A DNA stretch of 64,000 bases from Paludifilum halophilum (GCF_002245355.1 NZ_NOWF01000004.1:186001-250000); one strand, 5' to 3'. Positions 17,170 to 27,068 are shown, counted from the first letter of the stretch. A program made the numbers and translations. The notes: a model not told the origin generated them from the sequence alone.

Positions 17170-18201
17170 TTGAAGGTGGCTGTTGTCGGCTCTACGGGGT
17201 ATGGAAGCGCCGATTTGATTCGGATTTTGGAAAGTCATCCCTATGCAACCATCGGCGCTCTGATCACTTCGTCCCGGGCGGAGGAACCCTTGGGCCGCGT
17301 CTTTCCGCATCTGTCCCATCTGGGTTATTCCCTGGAGGAGATGAATATAGAACGATTGAGCCAAGAAGTGGAGGCCGTTTTCTTCGCAGCACCGCCGGGG
17401 GTGAGCAGTCGGTGGGTCCCCGAATTGGTAAAACAGGGTCTTCTCTGTATCGACTTGGCGGGGGACTTTCGATTGGATTCCGATGCTTACCGGGACTGGT
17501 ACGGGCGGGAGCCGGCGGAAGAGGAGTGGTTGGAGAAGGCGGTGTACGGATTGAGCGAGTGGGTTCCCCACCGGATTGCTGAAGCGGATCTGATCGCTAA
17601 CCCGGGCTGTTATCCGACCGCCGGACTGCTGTTGCTGCTCCCTCTGCTAAAGGCGAAAGCGGTGGATGAGGGTCCCTTATTCATCGATGCCAAATCCGGG
17701 GTATCCGGTGCCGGACGGGGGTTGAAACTGACTAGTCTCTTTTGCGAGGTAAACGAAAATCTCTTTCCCTATAAGGTGGGGCTGCATCAGCATACGCCGG
17801 AAATCGAACGATATGCTTCTCAAGAGGCGGGGCGCAGGATTCGGGTCTCCTTTACCCCTCAGATCGTGCCGATGAACCGGGGCATTTTGGTGACGATTTA
17901 CGCGGCGGCCGCCAAGGGATGGAACAATCAACAGTTGTATGATTTATTGGCCGATACTTACCGCGACGCCCCCTTTATCCGGGTCCGGCCGACGGGGGAC
18001 TGGCCCCGGACCAAGCAGGTTCAGGGAAGCAACTTTTGTGATATCAGTCTCCGACGGGATGATCGGACCGGTGCAGTGGTCGGGATGGTAACGATTGATA
18101 ATCTGATGAAGGGAGCGGCCGGCCAGGCGGTGCAAAATCTGAATCTGCGGATGGGTTGGCCGGAAACCGCCGGTTTGAAAATGGGGCCTCAATACCCGTA
18201 G
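17170..18201 (+). CDS. argC: N-acetyl-gamma-glutamyl-phosphate reductase
   Basis: Third step of arginine synthesis: NADPH-dependent reduction of N-acetylglutamyl phosphate. The protein (343 aa) opens with the Rossmann motif VAVVGSTGYGSADLIRILESHP and has the catalytic cysteine in ANPGCYPTA. The TTG at 17170 follows AAAAGGAGGGAGC and gives the normal N-terminus; the longer frame upstream runs into the promoter. First gene of the arg operon; the next gene argJ begins 57 bases after the stop. Confidence 0.95.
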   Translation: MKVAVVGSTGYGSADLIRILESHPYATIGALITSSRAEEPLGRVFPHLSHLGYSLEEMNIERLSQEVEAVFFAAPPGVSSRWVPELVKQGLLCIDLAGDFRLDSDAYRDWYGREPAEEEWLEKAVYGLSEWVPHRIAEADLIANPGCYPTAGLLLLLPLLKAKAVDEGPLFIDAKSGVSGAGRGLKLTSLFCEVNENLFPYKVGLHQHTPEIERYASQEAGRRIRVSFTPQIVPMNRGILVTIYAAAAKGWNNQQLYDLLADTYRDAPFIRVRPTGDWPRTKQVQGSNFCDISLRRDDRTGAVVGMVTIDNLMKGAAGQAVQNLNLRMGWPETAGLKMGPQYP

Positions 18202-18258
18202 AAAACGGATTCCCATCATGGTTCCAAGAGTATGACGGGAGAGAGAGGGGAAGAAAGG

Positions 18259-19509
18259 ATGAATCAGATACAGGAGCTCCGGCAGCGGGAGGATCGAGGT
18301 TTGTATCAAGTGGCCCCGGAACCGGAGATCACGTCGCCGAAGGGGTTTTCCGCCGCCGGTGTCCATTGCGGGATGAAACGGAGACGGAACGATATCGGAC
18401 TCATTTTTTGTGATGTACCGGCCTCGACCGCTGCTGTGTACACGATGAACGGGTTTCAGGCAGCACCCCTGCAGGTGACACGGCAGGGATTGGCTGTAGA
18501 AGGACGGATGCAGGCGCTTCTGTGCAACAGCGCCATCGCCAATGCCTGTACAGGGGAAAAGGGATTGGAAGATGCCTTGGAGATGCGCAAGAAGACGGCG
18601 GACAGTTTGGGATTGTCGGAACACCTCGTCGGAGTTGCCTCGACCGGGGTAATCGGGGAATTCCTCCCCATGGAACGGATCAACCGTGCCATTCCTGCGT
18701 TGACAGGGGGATTGAGTGCTGAAGGGTGCGGGGATTTCAGTCAATCCATCCTGACCACCGATACGTTTACCAAGAATGCGGCGGTCGTCTTGACGGTGGA
18801 AGGAAAGGAAGTTCGGATCGCCGGAACAGCCAAGGGTTCGGGGATGGTTCATCCGCGTATGGCGACGATGCTCGCGTTTCTCACTACGGATGCGGTGATC
18901 GCCCCGGAATCCCTTCAAGAACTGCTTCATGAGGTGACGGACGAAACCTTTAACATGATTACCGTCGATGGGGATTGCAGTACCAATGATATGGTATCGG
19001 TGATGGCCAGCGGGAAGGCCGGCCATTCGCCCCTCACGCCGAATCATCCGGACTGGCCGGCGTTTCGTCGCGGATTCGCCCATGTGGCACGGGAGCTCGC
19101 CCAAATGATCGCTCGGGATGGTGAGGGGGCGACACGGTTGGTGGAGGTTCGCGTCACGGGAGCCGATACACTGACGGAAGCGAGACAGGCGGCGAAAGCG
19201 GTTGTGGGCTCCAGTCTGGTTAAAACGGCGATATACGGGGCCGATCCCAATTGGGGTCGAATCATTTGTGCGATCGGATATAGCGGTGCGGCAGTGGATC
19301 CCTCCACTATCGACATTTTTATCGGTGAGACTGGTGTAGTTCAAAAGGGGAGGGTGGCGGCTTTTGACGAGGAGGAAGCCCGGTCCTGTCTGCAGAGGGA
19401 AAAGGTGTTGCTGACCGTCGATTTGAACCGGGGGAACCATGAGGCGACGGCTTGGGGATGTGATTTGACATATGACTATGTCCGGATCAATGCCAGCTAT
19501 CGGACCTGA
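18259..19509 (+). CDS. argJ: Bifunctional ornithine acetyltransferase/N-acetylglutamate synthase
   Basis: ArgJ recycles the acetyl group from acetylornithine to glutamate, and the bifunctional type can also use acetyl-CoA. The protein (416 aa) contains the autocleavage site KGSGMVHPRMATMLAF, where the Thr of ATML becomes the nucleophile of the beta subunit, and NSAIANACTGEKG near residue 90. ATG 18259 with GAAAGG just upstream is preferred over in-frame codons upstream. Mono- versus bifunctionality cannot be proved from sequence; no separate argA was seen. Confidence 0.94.
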   Translation: MNQIQELRQREDRGLYQVAPEPEITSPKGFSAAGVHCGMKRRRNDIGLIFCDVPASTAAVYTMNGFQAAPLQVTRQGLAVEGRMQALLCNSAIANACTGEKGLEDALEMRKKTADSLGLSEHLVGVASTGVIGEFLPMERINRAIPALTGGLSAEGCGDFSQSILTTDTFTKNAAVVLTVEGKEVRIAGTAKGSGMVHPRMATMLAFLTTDAVIAPESLQELLHEVTDETFNMITVDGDCSTNDMVSVMASGKAGHSPLTPNHPDWPAFRRGFAHVARELAQMIARDGEGATRLVEVRVTGADTLTEARQAAKAVVGSSLVKTAIYGADPNWGRIICAIGYSGAAVDPSTIDIFIGETGVVQKGRVAAFDEEEARSCLQREKVLLTVDLNRGNHEATAWGCDLTYDYVRINASYRT

Positions 19510-19580
19510 CGGCACTCCCGGGGCGGGCGGGGAAAAGCCCTTCGCCCCCTTTCCTTAGTAAACAGAAGGAGGAGAGAGGG

Positions 19581-20393
19581 ATGAAAAGGCGGCCGGTCGT
19601 GATCAAGGTCGGCGGGAATGTATGGGACCAGCTTCACCCCGACTTTTTTGCGGAATGTACCCGTTTGTGGCGACAAGGCTTTCAACCGGTGATCGTTCAC
19701 GGCGGCGGCCCGGAAATCAATCGGTTGGAGCGTCGCTTGGGGATCCAAACCACCTTTAAGAATGGCTTGCGGGTGACGGATGACCAAGGATTGCAGCTAG
19801 TGGAGATGGTGCTGGCGGGAAGGATGAACAAAGCCATTGTGTCCCGTCTGGAACGATCCGGGGCGGAGGCCGTCGGTGTCAGCGGCGTGGACCGGAGTCT
19901 GATCCGGGTACGGCGGAAAGCACCGGAACTGGGTTGGGTCGGCGAAGTGGAGCAGGTTCGAATCGAACTGTTGACGGTACTGATGGAGCACGGGTGGATC
20001 CCCGTTGTGGCCTCGATCGGGGTGGATCAAAAGGGCCGCCACTACAATGTCAACGCTGATACCGCGGCGGGAGCGGTCGCCCGGGCCCTCCGCGCGGAAA
20101 AACTGATCCTGGTGACGAACGTACCGGGGATCTGTGCAAAAGGGGAGGTTCTCGCAAAAGCCTCTTCCCGGCAAGTCGAACAGATGGTGGCGAACGGGCA
20201 AATCCGCGATGGTATGGTACCGAAGGTGACGGCGGCACTGAACGGATTGAAGGGATCCGTGGCAGAAGCGGCGATTGTGGATGGTCGTGTTCCAGGCAGT
20301 CTGGCCTTTGGTTCCGATCAACCCCTGTCCGGCACGCGGATTCGGTTGAAGGAGGTGGAGACGTGTGACGTTGTTTCCGACTTATTCACGTAA
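19581..20393 (+). CDS. argB: Acetylglutamate kinase
   Basis: Phosphorylates N-acetylglutamate; often the arginine-sensitive step. The 270-aa protein shows VIKVGGNVW, the substrate loop VIVHGGGPEINRLERRLG, and VNADTAAGAVARALRAEKLILVTNVPGI of the amino-acid-kinase fold. GGAGGAGAG precedes the ATG. Its end overlaps argD by 29 bases, which suggests coupled translation. Confidence 0.95.
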   Translation: MKRRPVVIKVGGNVWDQLHPDFFAECTRLWRQGFQPVIVHGGGPEINRLERRLGIQTTFKNGLRVTDDQGLQLVEMVLAGRMNKAIVSRLERSGAEAVGVSGVDRSLIRVRRKAPELGWVGEVEQVRIELLTVLMEHGWIPVVASIGVDQKGRHYNVNADTAAGAVARALRAEKLILVTNVPGICAKGEVLAKASSRQVEQMVANGQIRDGMVPKVTAALNGLKGSVAEAAIVDGRVPGSLAFGSDQPLSGTRIRLKEVETCDVVSDLFT

Positions 20394-21558
20394 CGGGATT
20401 CGCCCGGCTAAAGGGGAAGGAGCCTACCTCTGGGACGAATCCGGTCAACGCTATCTCGATTTTACATCCGGCCTCGGGGTTTGCAATTTGGGGCATCGCC
20501 CGCCCCGGGTCCAGGCGGCTCTAGCGGGTCAGCTGGATGCCCTGTGGCACGTGTCCAACCTGTTTGAAATTCCTCTTCAAGAAAAGGTGGCCGCCCGTCT
20601 CACAGAGATGAGCGGATTGTCCGCCGCCTTTTTCGGTAACAGCGGGGCAGAGGCCAATGAGGCGGCGATCAAGCTTGCCCGGCGCTACGGTCAAACAAAG
20701 AAGCAGGTGAAAGAGCCCGAGGTGTTAACGTTCCAATCTTCCTTTCACGGTCGGACTCTGGCTACACTGACCGCTACCGGTCAGGAGAAGGTGAAGACCG
20801 GATGCGGTCCCTATCCCGACGGTTTTCGTTCTCTTCCCTTCAATCAATTCTCCTCGGTCAAGGAGGCGGCAGGAGAAAACACCGTGGCGGTGATGCTGGA
20901 GATGGTACAGGGAGAAGGCGGCGTTCAGCCCGCAGACCCCGAATTTGTCAGGGAGTTGCACCGGTTTTGTGCGGAAAATGAGATCCTGTTGATGGTGGAT
21001 GAGGTGCAGACGGGGATGGGCCGGACCGGATCTCTGTTCGCTTTTCAGCAATACGGGATCACCCCCGACGTACTTACCCTGGCCAAAGGCCTGGGCAACG
21101 GGGTTCCCGTCGGGGCGATGCTGGGGCGTGCGGATCTGATCGACTTTTTCGGCCCGGGCAGCCATGCCAGCACCTTCGGCGGCAACCCTTTGGCGATGGC
21201 AGCGGCTTTGTCAGTGATTGAAGAGCTGACGGAGACGGATACCTTGGCAATCGCCCGCCGGCAAGGCTTATTTTTCCGGGATTTCCTGCGGGAAAAGCTG
21301 TCAGATTCCCCTCTGGTCAGGGAGATCCGGGGCCGGGGCTTGATTTGGGGAGTGGAGCTGTCTGTTTCCGTCGCTCCCTTGGTTCAAACAGCCAGGGAAA
21401 AAGGCCTGCTCGTTCTGGCGGCGGGATCGAACGTGCTGAGGCTGTTACCTCCCTTGACGGTCACCCGGAGGCAGCTGGAAAAAGCGACAGACATCATCGC
21501 CGGGGGATTGGCGGAGTTGGAGGAGGTTTCAGAGCATGAAAGCGTATCTGGTATTTGA
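20365..21558 (+). CDS. argD: Acetylornithine aminotransferase
   Basis: PLP enzyme that converts N-acetylglutamate semialdehyde to N-acetylornithine. The 397-aa protein has FFGNSGAEANEAAIKLARRYG, the PLP-Asp region LLMVDEVQTGMGRTG, and the Schiff-base lysine in LTLAKGLGNGVPVGAML. The GTG start at 20365 lies inside argB with GGAGGTGG 6 bases before it. The last 23 bases overlap carA. Confidence 0.95.
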   Translation: MTLFPTYSRNGIRPAKGEGAYLWDESGQRYLDFTSGLGVCNLGHRPPRVQAALAGQLDALWHVSNLFEIPLQEKVAARLTEMSGLSAAFFGNSGAEANEAAIKLARRYGQTKKQVKEPEVLTFQSSFHGRTLATLTATGQEKVKTGCGPYPDGFRSLPFNQFSSVKEAAGENTVAVMLEMVQGEGGVQPADPEFVRELHRFCAENEILLMVDEVQTGMGRTGSLFAFQQYGITPDVLTLAKGLGNGVPVGAMLGRADLIDFFGPGSHASTFGGNPLAMAAALSVIEELTETDTLAIARRQGLFFRDFLREKLSDSPLVREIRGRGLIWGVELSVSVAPLVQTAREKGLLVLAAGSNVLRLLPPLTVTRRQLEKATDIIAGGLAELEEVSEHESVSGI

Positions 21559-22612
21559 GGATGGAGAAGTATTCTCCGGGGAGTGGATCGGATCTCCCCG
21601 GGAAAAAGCGGGAGAGGTGGTCTTTACCACCGGAATGACAGGGTATCAGGAGGTGGCGACGGATCCTTCTTACGCCGGCCAGATCGTTACCTTCACTTAT
21701 CCCTTGATCGGCAACTACGGCATCATCCCCGGAGAGGAAGAAAGCGCCCGGCCGCATTGCTCCGGAGTGGTGATCAGCGAGGGGTTCGACAGTCCGGGAG
21801 ACTCCTTCGGCGAGTGGTTGGACTTCTGGGGAATCCCGGGGATCGTTGGGGTGGATACCCGTTCCGTGGTGAAAAAAGTGCGGGAGCGGGGAAGTCTGCG
21901 CGGATTAATCACTGCCGCTCCCGATTCGGCGCTGAACCGAGTGACATGGCCGGATCCGCTTTCCAGGGAATGGGTGGATCGTGTTGCGGTTGCCCAACCG
22001 GTGGCTTATCCGGAAACATCGTCTGCGTCTTGCCATATGGTACTCGTCGACTTCGGGTACAAACAATCGATGTTGAACGCTCTTTTGCGGAGGGGATACC
22101 GGGTCACTGTCGTTCCTTACCATTGGCCTCCGGAGCAGATTGCCGCACTGCAACCCGACGGCCTTCTCTTTTCCAACGGCCCGGGCGACCCCAAGGCATT
22201 AACTCCTTACCTGTCCGGATGGGTTCCCCTGTTTCGGAAAATACCCACGATGGGGATCTGTCTGGGTCACCAGCTGGTGGCTCTCGCCTTCGGCGGAGAT
22301 ACGGAACGCCTGCCTTACGGTCACCGGGGAAGCAATCATCCGGTCAAGGAAGAGGATACGGGGAAGGTTTGGATCACCTCCCAAAACCATGGATACACGG
22401 TCAAATCCGACTCTCTGGATCCCGCCGAATGGCGGGTGACCCACAGACATGTCAATGATGGATCAGTGGAAGGGATCATTCACCATTCCTACCCGGTCCG
22501 GGCGGTGCAATTTCACCCTGAAGCCCATCCGGGTCCCGGAGATGCGGAGGAATTGTTCGACCGTTTTCTCGATACAGTGTCCTCCGGAAAGAAGGTGGAA
22601 GCATATGGATGA
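21536..22612 (+). CDS. carA: Carbamoyl-phosphate synthase small subunit, arginine-specific
   Basis: Glutaminase subunit that delivers ammonia to CarB. The 358-aa protein has the N-terminal GEVVFTTGMTGYQE signature, the class I amidotransferase triad with Cys in GICLGHQLVALAFGGD and His-Glu in VQFHPEAHPGP. Placement inside the arg operon, as in B. subtilis, marks it as the arginine-controlled enzyme rather than the pyrimidine one (pyrAA). GGAGG lies 10 bases before the ATG, inside argD. Confidence 0.95.
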   Translation: MKAYLVFEDGEVFSGEWIGSPREKAGEVVFTTGMTGYQEVATDPSYAGQIVTFTYPLIGNYGIIPGEEESARPHCSGVVISEGFDSPGDSFGEWLDFWGIPGIVGVDTRSVVKKVRERGSLRGLITAAPDSALNRVTWPDPLSREWVDRVAVAQPVAYPETSSASCHMVLVDFGYKQSMLNALLRRGYRVTVVPYHWPPEQIAALQPDGLLFSNGPGDPKALTPYLSGWVPLFRKIPTMGICLGHQLVALAFGGDTERLPYGHRGSNHPVKEEDTGKVWITSQNHGYTVKSDSLDPAEWRVTHRHVNDGSVEGIIHHSYPVRAVQFHPEAHPGPGDAEELFDRFLDTVSSGKKVEAYG

Positions 22613-25600
22613 ATCGAAGGCATTTGCATTGGTTCCCGAAGAAATCCAATCCGTTTTGGTAATCGGTTCCGGTCCGATTGTAGTCGGTCAGGCGGCGGAG
22701 TTCGATTATGCCGGCACTCAAGCCTGTTTGGCTTTACAGGAGGAAGGCCTGCGGGTGATTTTGGCCAATAACAACCCGGCCACGATTATGACGGATTCCG
22801 AGGCGGCGGACGTCCTCTATATGGAACCTTTGAACGTCGACGTTCTAACCCGGATCATCCGACAGGAAAGACCGGATGGCCTCTTGGCCACGATGGGCGG
22901 ACAGACGGGCCTCAACCTGGCCGTAGAGCTTCAGGAACGGGGAGTGTTGGAGTCCTTCGGCGTCCGCTTGTTGGGAACCCCCATCGATACCATTCGCCGG
23001 GGAGAGGATCGAGAGGCGTTTAAGCGTATGATGGAAGCGATCGGGGAGCCCGTCCCCCGAGGGGATACCGTCTCTTCTGTCGATGAGGCGCTGCGCTGGG
23101 CCGCCTCCGCCGGATATCCCGTTGTTGTGCGCCCGGCGTATACTCTGGGCGGTTTCGGCGGGGGCGTAGCAGAGGATGAAACGGAACTGAAGCGAATCGC
23201 CCGGCAGGGACTGGCCGCCAGCCCGATCGGTCAGATTCTGGTGGAGCAGAGCATCCTGGGATGGAAAGAGATTGAATACGAGATGATGCGGGACGAGGTC
23301 GACACCTGCATTGCTGTTTGCAATATGGAAAACATCGATCCTGTCGGTGTCCATACCGGAGACAGCATCGTTACCGCCCCGTCGCAAACCCTGACGGACC
23401 GGCAGTATCAGCGGCTTCGCTCCGTTGCCTGCCAAGTGATCCGCACTTTGAAGGTGGTAGGCGGATGCAACATTCAGTTTGCCCTTCACCCGGAGACGGG
23501 AGAGTACAAAATCATCGAGGTCAATCCCCGGGTCAGTCGTTCCAGCGCCTTGGCTTCTAAGGCAACGGGGTATCCCATCGCCCGCCTGGCGGCCAAGCTG
23601 GCGCTGGGTTACCGGTTGGATGAATGCCTGAACCCGGTGACGGGTCATACCTTCGCCAGTTTTGAACCGGCCCTGGATTATGTGGTCGTGAAAATCCCCC
23701 GCTGGCCCTTCGACAAGTTTCCTGAAGGGGACCGCCGTTTAGGGACCCGGATGAAGGCGACAGGGGAAGTGATGGCTCTCGGCCGCAATCTGGAAACGGC
23801 CCTTTACAAAGCGCTCCGCTCCTTGGATATGGATCGATTCACCCTGTTATCCCCGGAATGTCGGGAGTGGACGGTAGACGAACTGAAAGGGTATCTTCGC
23901 CGGCCTGACGACCAACGCCTGTTTGCCCTGGGAGAGGCATTCCGCCGGGGTTGGACTGTGGAAGAAGTGAACGGTCTGACTGGGATCTCCCCATACTTTT
24001 TGTACCAACTGCATGGAATGGTCCGACTGGAGCAGTCTCTGGCGGAATACAGATGGGAGACGGTTCCCCGGAGTCTGCTCCGTCAGGCCAAAGAGCGGGG
24101 AATGGCCGACGCCGCTCTGGCCCGGATATATGGTATCCCGGAAACAAAGGTGCGCAGTCGCTGGGCCGATCTCGGATGGAAGCCCTCCTACAAATGGGTG
24201 GATACCTGTGCCGGGGAATTCGTCGCTGAGACCCCTTATTACTATTCTTCCTGGCAGGGAGCGGACGAAGTGGACGCCGCCACCGGGGAGTTTCCGGTTT
24301 TGGTGTTGGGTTCCGGACCGATCCGGATCGGTCAAGGGATCGAGTTTGACTATTGCTCCGTTCACGCCGCCAAAGCCTTGAGGAAAGGGGGGGCGAGCTC
24401 CGTCGTCGTTAATAATAATCCGGAGACCGTAAGCACCGATTATGCGACTGCCGACCGGCTCTATTTTGAACCGCTGACGGCGGAGGACGTTCTCCATGTG
24501 GCTGAAAAGGAAAAGGTGAAGGGTGCCTTGGTCCAATATGGAGGGCAGACGGCAGTCGGATTAACCCGGGCCCTGGAAGAAGGGGGGCTGGCGGTGCTGG
24601 GCACCTCCGCTGACAGCATTGACCGGGTGGAGGACCGGGACCGGTTTTACGCCATGTTGAAACAGCTGGAGATCCCCCATATCCCCGGGGAGACCGTCGC
24701 TACCGGAGAGGCGGGCCTTCAGGCGGCGGAAAGGCTGGGCTACCCGATTCTGGTTCGCCCTTCTTATGTGATCGGCGGTCAAGGGATGCAGGTGGTCCGG
24801 GAAGAAGAGGAATTGGTTCGTGTCCTTCACTCCTTCCTCGATCGGAAAGGGGATCCGCTTTTGCTGGATCGTTTCGTGGAAGGACTGGAGGTGGAAGTGG
24901 ACGCTGTCACTGACGGAAAGGACGTAGTCATCCCTACCCTGATTCAGCATATCGAGCGGGCGGGGATTCATTCCGGAGACAGTTGTTCCATTCTCGGAGC
25001 GCCGGATCTGACTGAGGAACAAAGACAAAAGGTCCTGGAGTACACGGAGCGGATCGCTCGTTTTCTCTCCCATGCCGGACTGCTCAATATCCAATTCGTT
25101 CTCGACGGCGGACAGGTCTATGTATTGGAAGTCAACCCCCGGGCTTCCCGTACGATTCCCGTCGTCAGCAAGGTGGTCGGGGTGCCCATGGTGGAATGGG
25201 CGACCCGGGTACAGCTGGGTGAGGCGTTGGCTTCCTTCGCTCCTGCCGGACTGATGCCTCCAGTGGAGAAATGGGCGGTGAAAGCCCCTGTATTTTCTTC
25301 CCTCAAACTGCCCGGGGTGGAACCGGCCCTGGGTCCGGAGATGCGTTCAACGGGGGAAGTGTTGGGATTGGGCGATACACCGGAGGAAGCGGCGGCCAAG
25401 GTGTTACCCTGGGCTGTCGGGGGTGAACTGCCTCGTCTGGAAAAGGGGACTTCCCTGCTTCTCTCCGTCGCCGACCCGCATAAAAGGGAGCTGATCGAAA
25501 TCTTACCCGCTCTGGTTGAAAACGGGGTCCGGCTGGCCGCTACCCCCGGGACGGCTCAAGCGATCCGGGAAACCGGAGCGGCCCCGGTGGAGACGGTTTC

Positions 25601-25850
25601 CCCTTCCCGGTGGGATGAATGGTTTCGGGAGAACTCTTCCAAAGCCGTGCTCAACCTTCCCGCCCGGGGAGGAAACCCGGAAACCGACGGTTTTCAGTTA
25701 CGGCAAAAAACCCTGGAATGGCAGGTCCCCTGTTTTACTTCCCTGGATACCTTCCAATGGTGGATTCGTGCCGCCGCCTGCCGGGAACCGGATTCCTGGA
25801 CAGTGGCCCCTCTGAAAACGACTGTGATCAAGGAGGCGATGACGAGATGA
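22605..25850 (+). CDS. carB: Carbamoyl-phosphate synthase large subunit, arginine-specific
   Basis: Makes carbamoyl phosphate from bicarbonate, ammonia and two ATP. The 1081-aa protein has the duplicated ATP-grasp layout: VLVIGSGPIVVGQAAEFDYAG at the start, EVNPRVSRSSALASKATGYPIA in the first half and LGSGPIRIGQGIEFDYC, EVNPRASRTIPVVSK in the second. ATG 22605 overlaps the carA stop by 8 bases with GAAGGTGGAAG before it; the open frame extends farther upstream within carA but lacks an RBS. Its TGA overlaps the argF ATG. Confidence 0.96.
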   Translation: MDESKAFALVPEEIQSVLVIGSGPIVVGQAAEFDYAGTQACLALQEEGLRVILANNNPATIMTDSEAADVLYMEPLNVDVLTRIIRQERPDGLLATMGGQTGLNLAVELQERGVLESFGVRLLGTPIDTIRRGEDREAFKRMMEAIGEPVPRGDTVSSVDEALRWAASAGYPVVVRPAYTLGGFGGGVAEDETELKRIARQGLAASPIGQILVEQSILGWKEIEYEMMRDEVDTCIAVCNMENIDPVGVHTGDSIVTAPSQTLTDRQYQRLRSVACQVIRTLKVVGGCNIQFALHPETGEYKIIEVNPRVSRSSALASKATGYPIARLAAKLALGYRLDECLNPVTGHTFASFEPALDYVVVKIPRWPFDKFPEGDRRLGTRMKATGEVMALGRNLETALYKALRSLDMDRFTLLSPECREWTVDELKGYLRRPDDQRLFALGEAFRRGWTVEEVNGLTGISPYFLYQLHGMVRLEQSLAEYRWETVPRSLLRQAKERGMADAALARIYGIPETKVRSRWADLGWKPSYKWVDTCAGEFVAETPYYYSSWQGADEVDAATGEFPVLVLGSGPIRIGQGIEFDYCSVHAAKALRKGGASSVVVNNNPETVSTDYATADRLYFEPLTAEDVLHVAEKEKVKGALVQYGGQTAVGLTRALEEGGLAVLGTSADSIDRVEDRDRFYAMLKQLEIPHIPGETVATGEAGLQAAERLGYPILVRPSYVIGGQGMQVVREEEELVRVLHSFLDRKGDPLLLDRFVEGLEVEVDAVTDGKDVVIPTLIQHIERAGIHSGDSCSILGAPDLTEEQRQKVLEYTERIARFLSHAGLLNIQFVLDGGQVYVLEVNPRASRTIPVVSKVVGVPMVEWATRVQLGEALASFAPAGLMPPVEKWAVKAPVFSSLKLPGVEPALGPEMRSTGEVLGLGDTPEEAAAKVLPWAVGGELPRLEKGTSLLLSVADPHKRELIEILPALVENGVRLAATPGTAQAIRETGAAPVETVSPSRWDEWFRENSSKAVLNLPARGGNPETDGFQLRQKTLEWQVPCFTSLDTFQWWIRAAACREPDSWTVAPLKTTVIKEAMTR

Positions 25851-26800
25851 GTCTATCCCCTGTCACCTTCTCGGATTGGACGGGGACGGATTGTCTCCGG
25901 CTGGCCGATTACTCGCCCCGGAAGGTGGAGACGCTGATTCGAAAAGCGGAAGAAATGAAGTTACAACACCAGCGGGGGACTCGCGATTTTCCCTTGATCG
26001 GCAAAACCCTGGCCATGATCTTTGAAAAACCCTCCACCCGAACCCGGGTCTCCTTTGAAGCGGGAATGACTCAACTGGGAGGATCTGCCCTTCCGCTGAA
26101 CCGGCAGGAGTTGCAATGGGGACGGGGAGAAACGGCCGGGGACACCGCCCGGGTTTTGTCCGGATATGTGGACGGGATCCTGATCCGGACACACCGGCAT
26201 ACCACGGTGGAACAGCTGGCCAAGCACGCTTCGATTCCCGTCATCAACGGGTTGACGGACCTGCACCATCCCTGCCAGGCCCTGGCGGATCTCCTGACGT
26301 TAAAAGAGGTGAAGGGGGAGCTCACCGGACTACATGTGGCTTACATCGGGGACGGAAATAATGTGCTCCATTCCTTGATGGAGGCCGCCGCCGTGACAGG
26401 GATTCACCTTCGGGCCGCCTTTCCGCCGGGTTACGAACCGGATCCGGCGGTTACGGAGCAGGCGAAGGAGTTGTGTACTGCGACAGGCGGCAGTATCACC
26501 TTCACCGGTGATCCGGCGGAGGCGGCGGAGAAAGCCGACGCGGTGTATACCGATGTCTGGGCCAGTATGGGACAAGAGGAGGAGAAAGAGAAACGTGTGA
26601 AGAATTTTGCCGGTTTTCAGGTGGACAAAGCCCTGATGGATCGGGCAAAGACGGATGCTGTGTTTCTCCACTGTCTTCCGGCTTACCGGGGGTTGGAAGT
26701 CTCGGCGGAAGTGATTGACGGTCCCCAGTCTGTCGTTTTCCAACAGGCGGAGAACCGCCTTCATGCTCAAAAAGCGCTGTTAGACCTTTTGTTGGGGTGA
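25847..26800 (+). CDS. argF: Ornithine carbamoyltransferase
   Basis: Forms citrulline from ornithine and carbamoyl phosphate. The 317-aa protein has the carbamoyl-phosphate motif FEKPSTRTRVSFE, the HHPCQALADLLT motif and the ornithine-binding FLHCLPAYRG near the end. The ATG overlaps the carB stop (ATGA), with AAGGAGGCGATGACG before it. Last gene of the operon. The stop codon lies in a small GGGGTGAA/TTCACCCC hairpin without a good T-run, so the operon terminator is uncertain. Confidence 0.96.
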   Translation: MSLSPVTFSDWTGTDCLRLADYSPRKVETLIRKAEEMKLQHQRGTRDFPLIGKTLAMIFEKPSTRTRVSFEAGMTQLGGSALPLNRQELQWGRGETAGDTARVLSGYVDGILIRTHRHTTVEQLAKHASIPVINGLTDLHHPCQALADLLTLKEVKGELTGLHVAYIGDGNNVLHSLMEAAAVTGIHLRAAFPPGYEPDPAVTEQAKELCTATGGSITFTGDPAEAAEKADAVYTDVWASMGQEEEKEKRVKNFAGFQVDKALMDRAKTDAVFLHCLPAYRGLEVSAEVIDGPQSVVFQQAENRLHAQKALLDLLLG

Positions 26801-26897
26801 AAGATGAATTCTTCACCCCTGTAAAAGATCCTGTATCCGACGGATACCCAGTATCAAGCGCAAAAAGCGGCATCCGACCTTTGCTTTGGAAGGTGCC

Positions 26898-26926
26898 TTG
26901 CAAATGAGGTTTACGGTTGCTATGAT
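26898..26926 (+). promoter_or_regulatory. Promoter of the erm gene
   Basis: TTGCAA at 26898-26903 and TATGAT at 26921-26926 with a 17-base spacer. A start near 26933 would give a 170-base leader carrying the leader peptide and attenuator. Confidence 0.75.
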
Positions 26927-26960
26927 CAAGATGTATCTATAGGGAAGGAATTTGTCCGTT

Positions 26961-27005
26961 ATGTGCATCTATTATTCCGGCATCTTTTTCATTCGTTTGC
27001 GGTAA
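26961..27005 (+). CDS. Macrolide-sensing leader peptide of erm, 14 aa
   Basis: A short frame with a GGAAGGA ribosome binding site 11 bases upstream encodes MCIYYSGIFFIRLR followed by TAA. It lies between promoter and hairpins of the erm gene, where leader peptides are known to sit. Its last three residues are Arg-Leu-Arg, the R-x-R arrest motif known from ErmD-type leaders (Arg-Leu-Arg there also); it also has Ile-Phe-Phe-Ile, reminiscent of the Ile-Phe-Val-Ile arrest site of ErmC leaders. Expected role: ribosomes stalled here by a macrolide rearrange the downstream RNA. Direct similarity to a known leader was not checked. Confidence 0.8.
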   Translation: MCIYYSGIFFIRLR

Positions 27006-27009
27006 TGAC

Positions 27010-27068
27010 AGGCACAGAACAATGAGGCTTGGCCGAAAGGGCCATGCCTATTTGTGCTGTGCCTTTTT
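27010..27068 (+). promoter_or_regulatory. Attenuator hairpin with T-run upstream of erm
   Basis: AGGCACAGAACAA at 27010-27022 pairs with TTGTGCTGTGCCT at 27052-27064 (one mismatch), enclosing a second hairpin AGGCTTGGCC (27025-27034)/GGCCATGCCT (27040-27049). TTTTT at 27064-27068 follows at once, so this can act as an intrinsic terminator placed between leader and gene. ErmK in Bacillus licheniformis is known to be controlled by this kind of transcription attenuation. Confidence 0.8.

Noticed and set aside
17944-19515. 523-codon minus-strand frame opposite argC/argJ
   Set aside because: Antisense shadow of well-supported arg genes; no RBS and no recognisable domain.
26794-26819. GGGGTGAA/TTCACCCC hairpin over the argF stop as the operon terminator
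   Set aside because: There is no T-run after the stem; it may be chance or an RNA-stability element.
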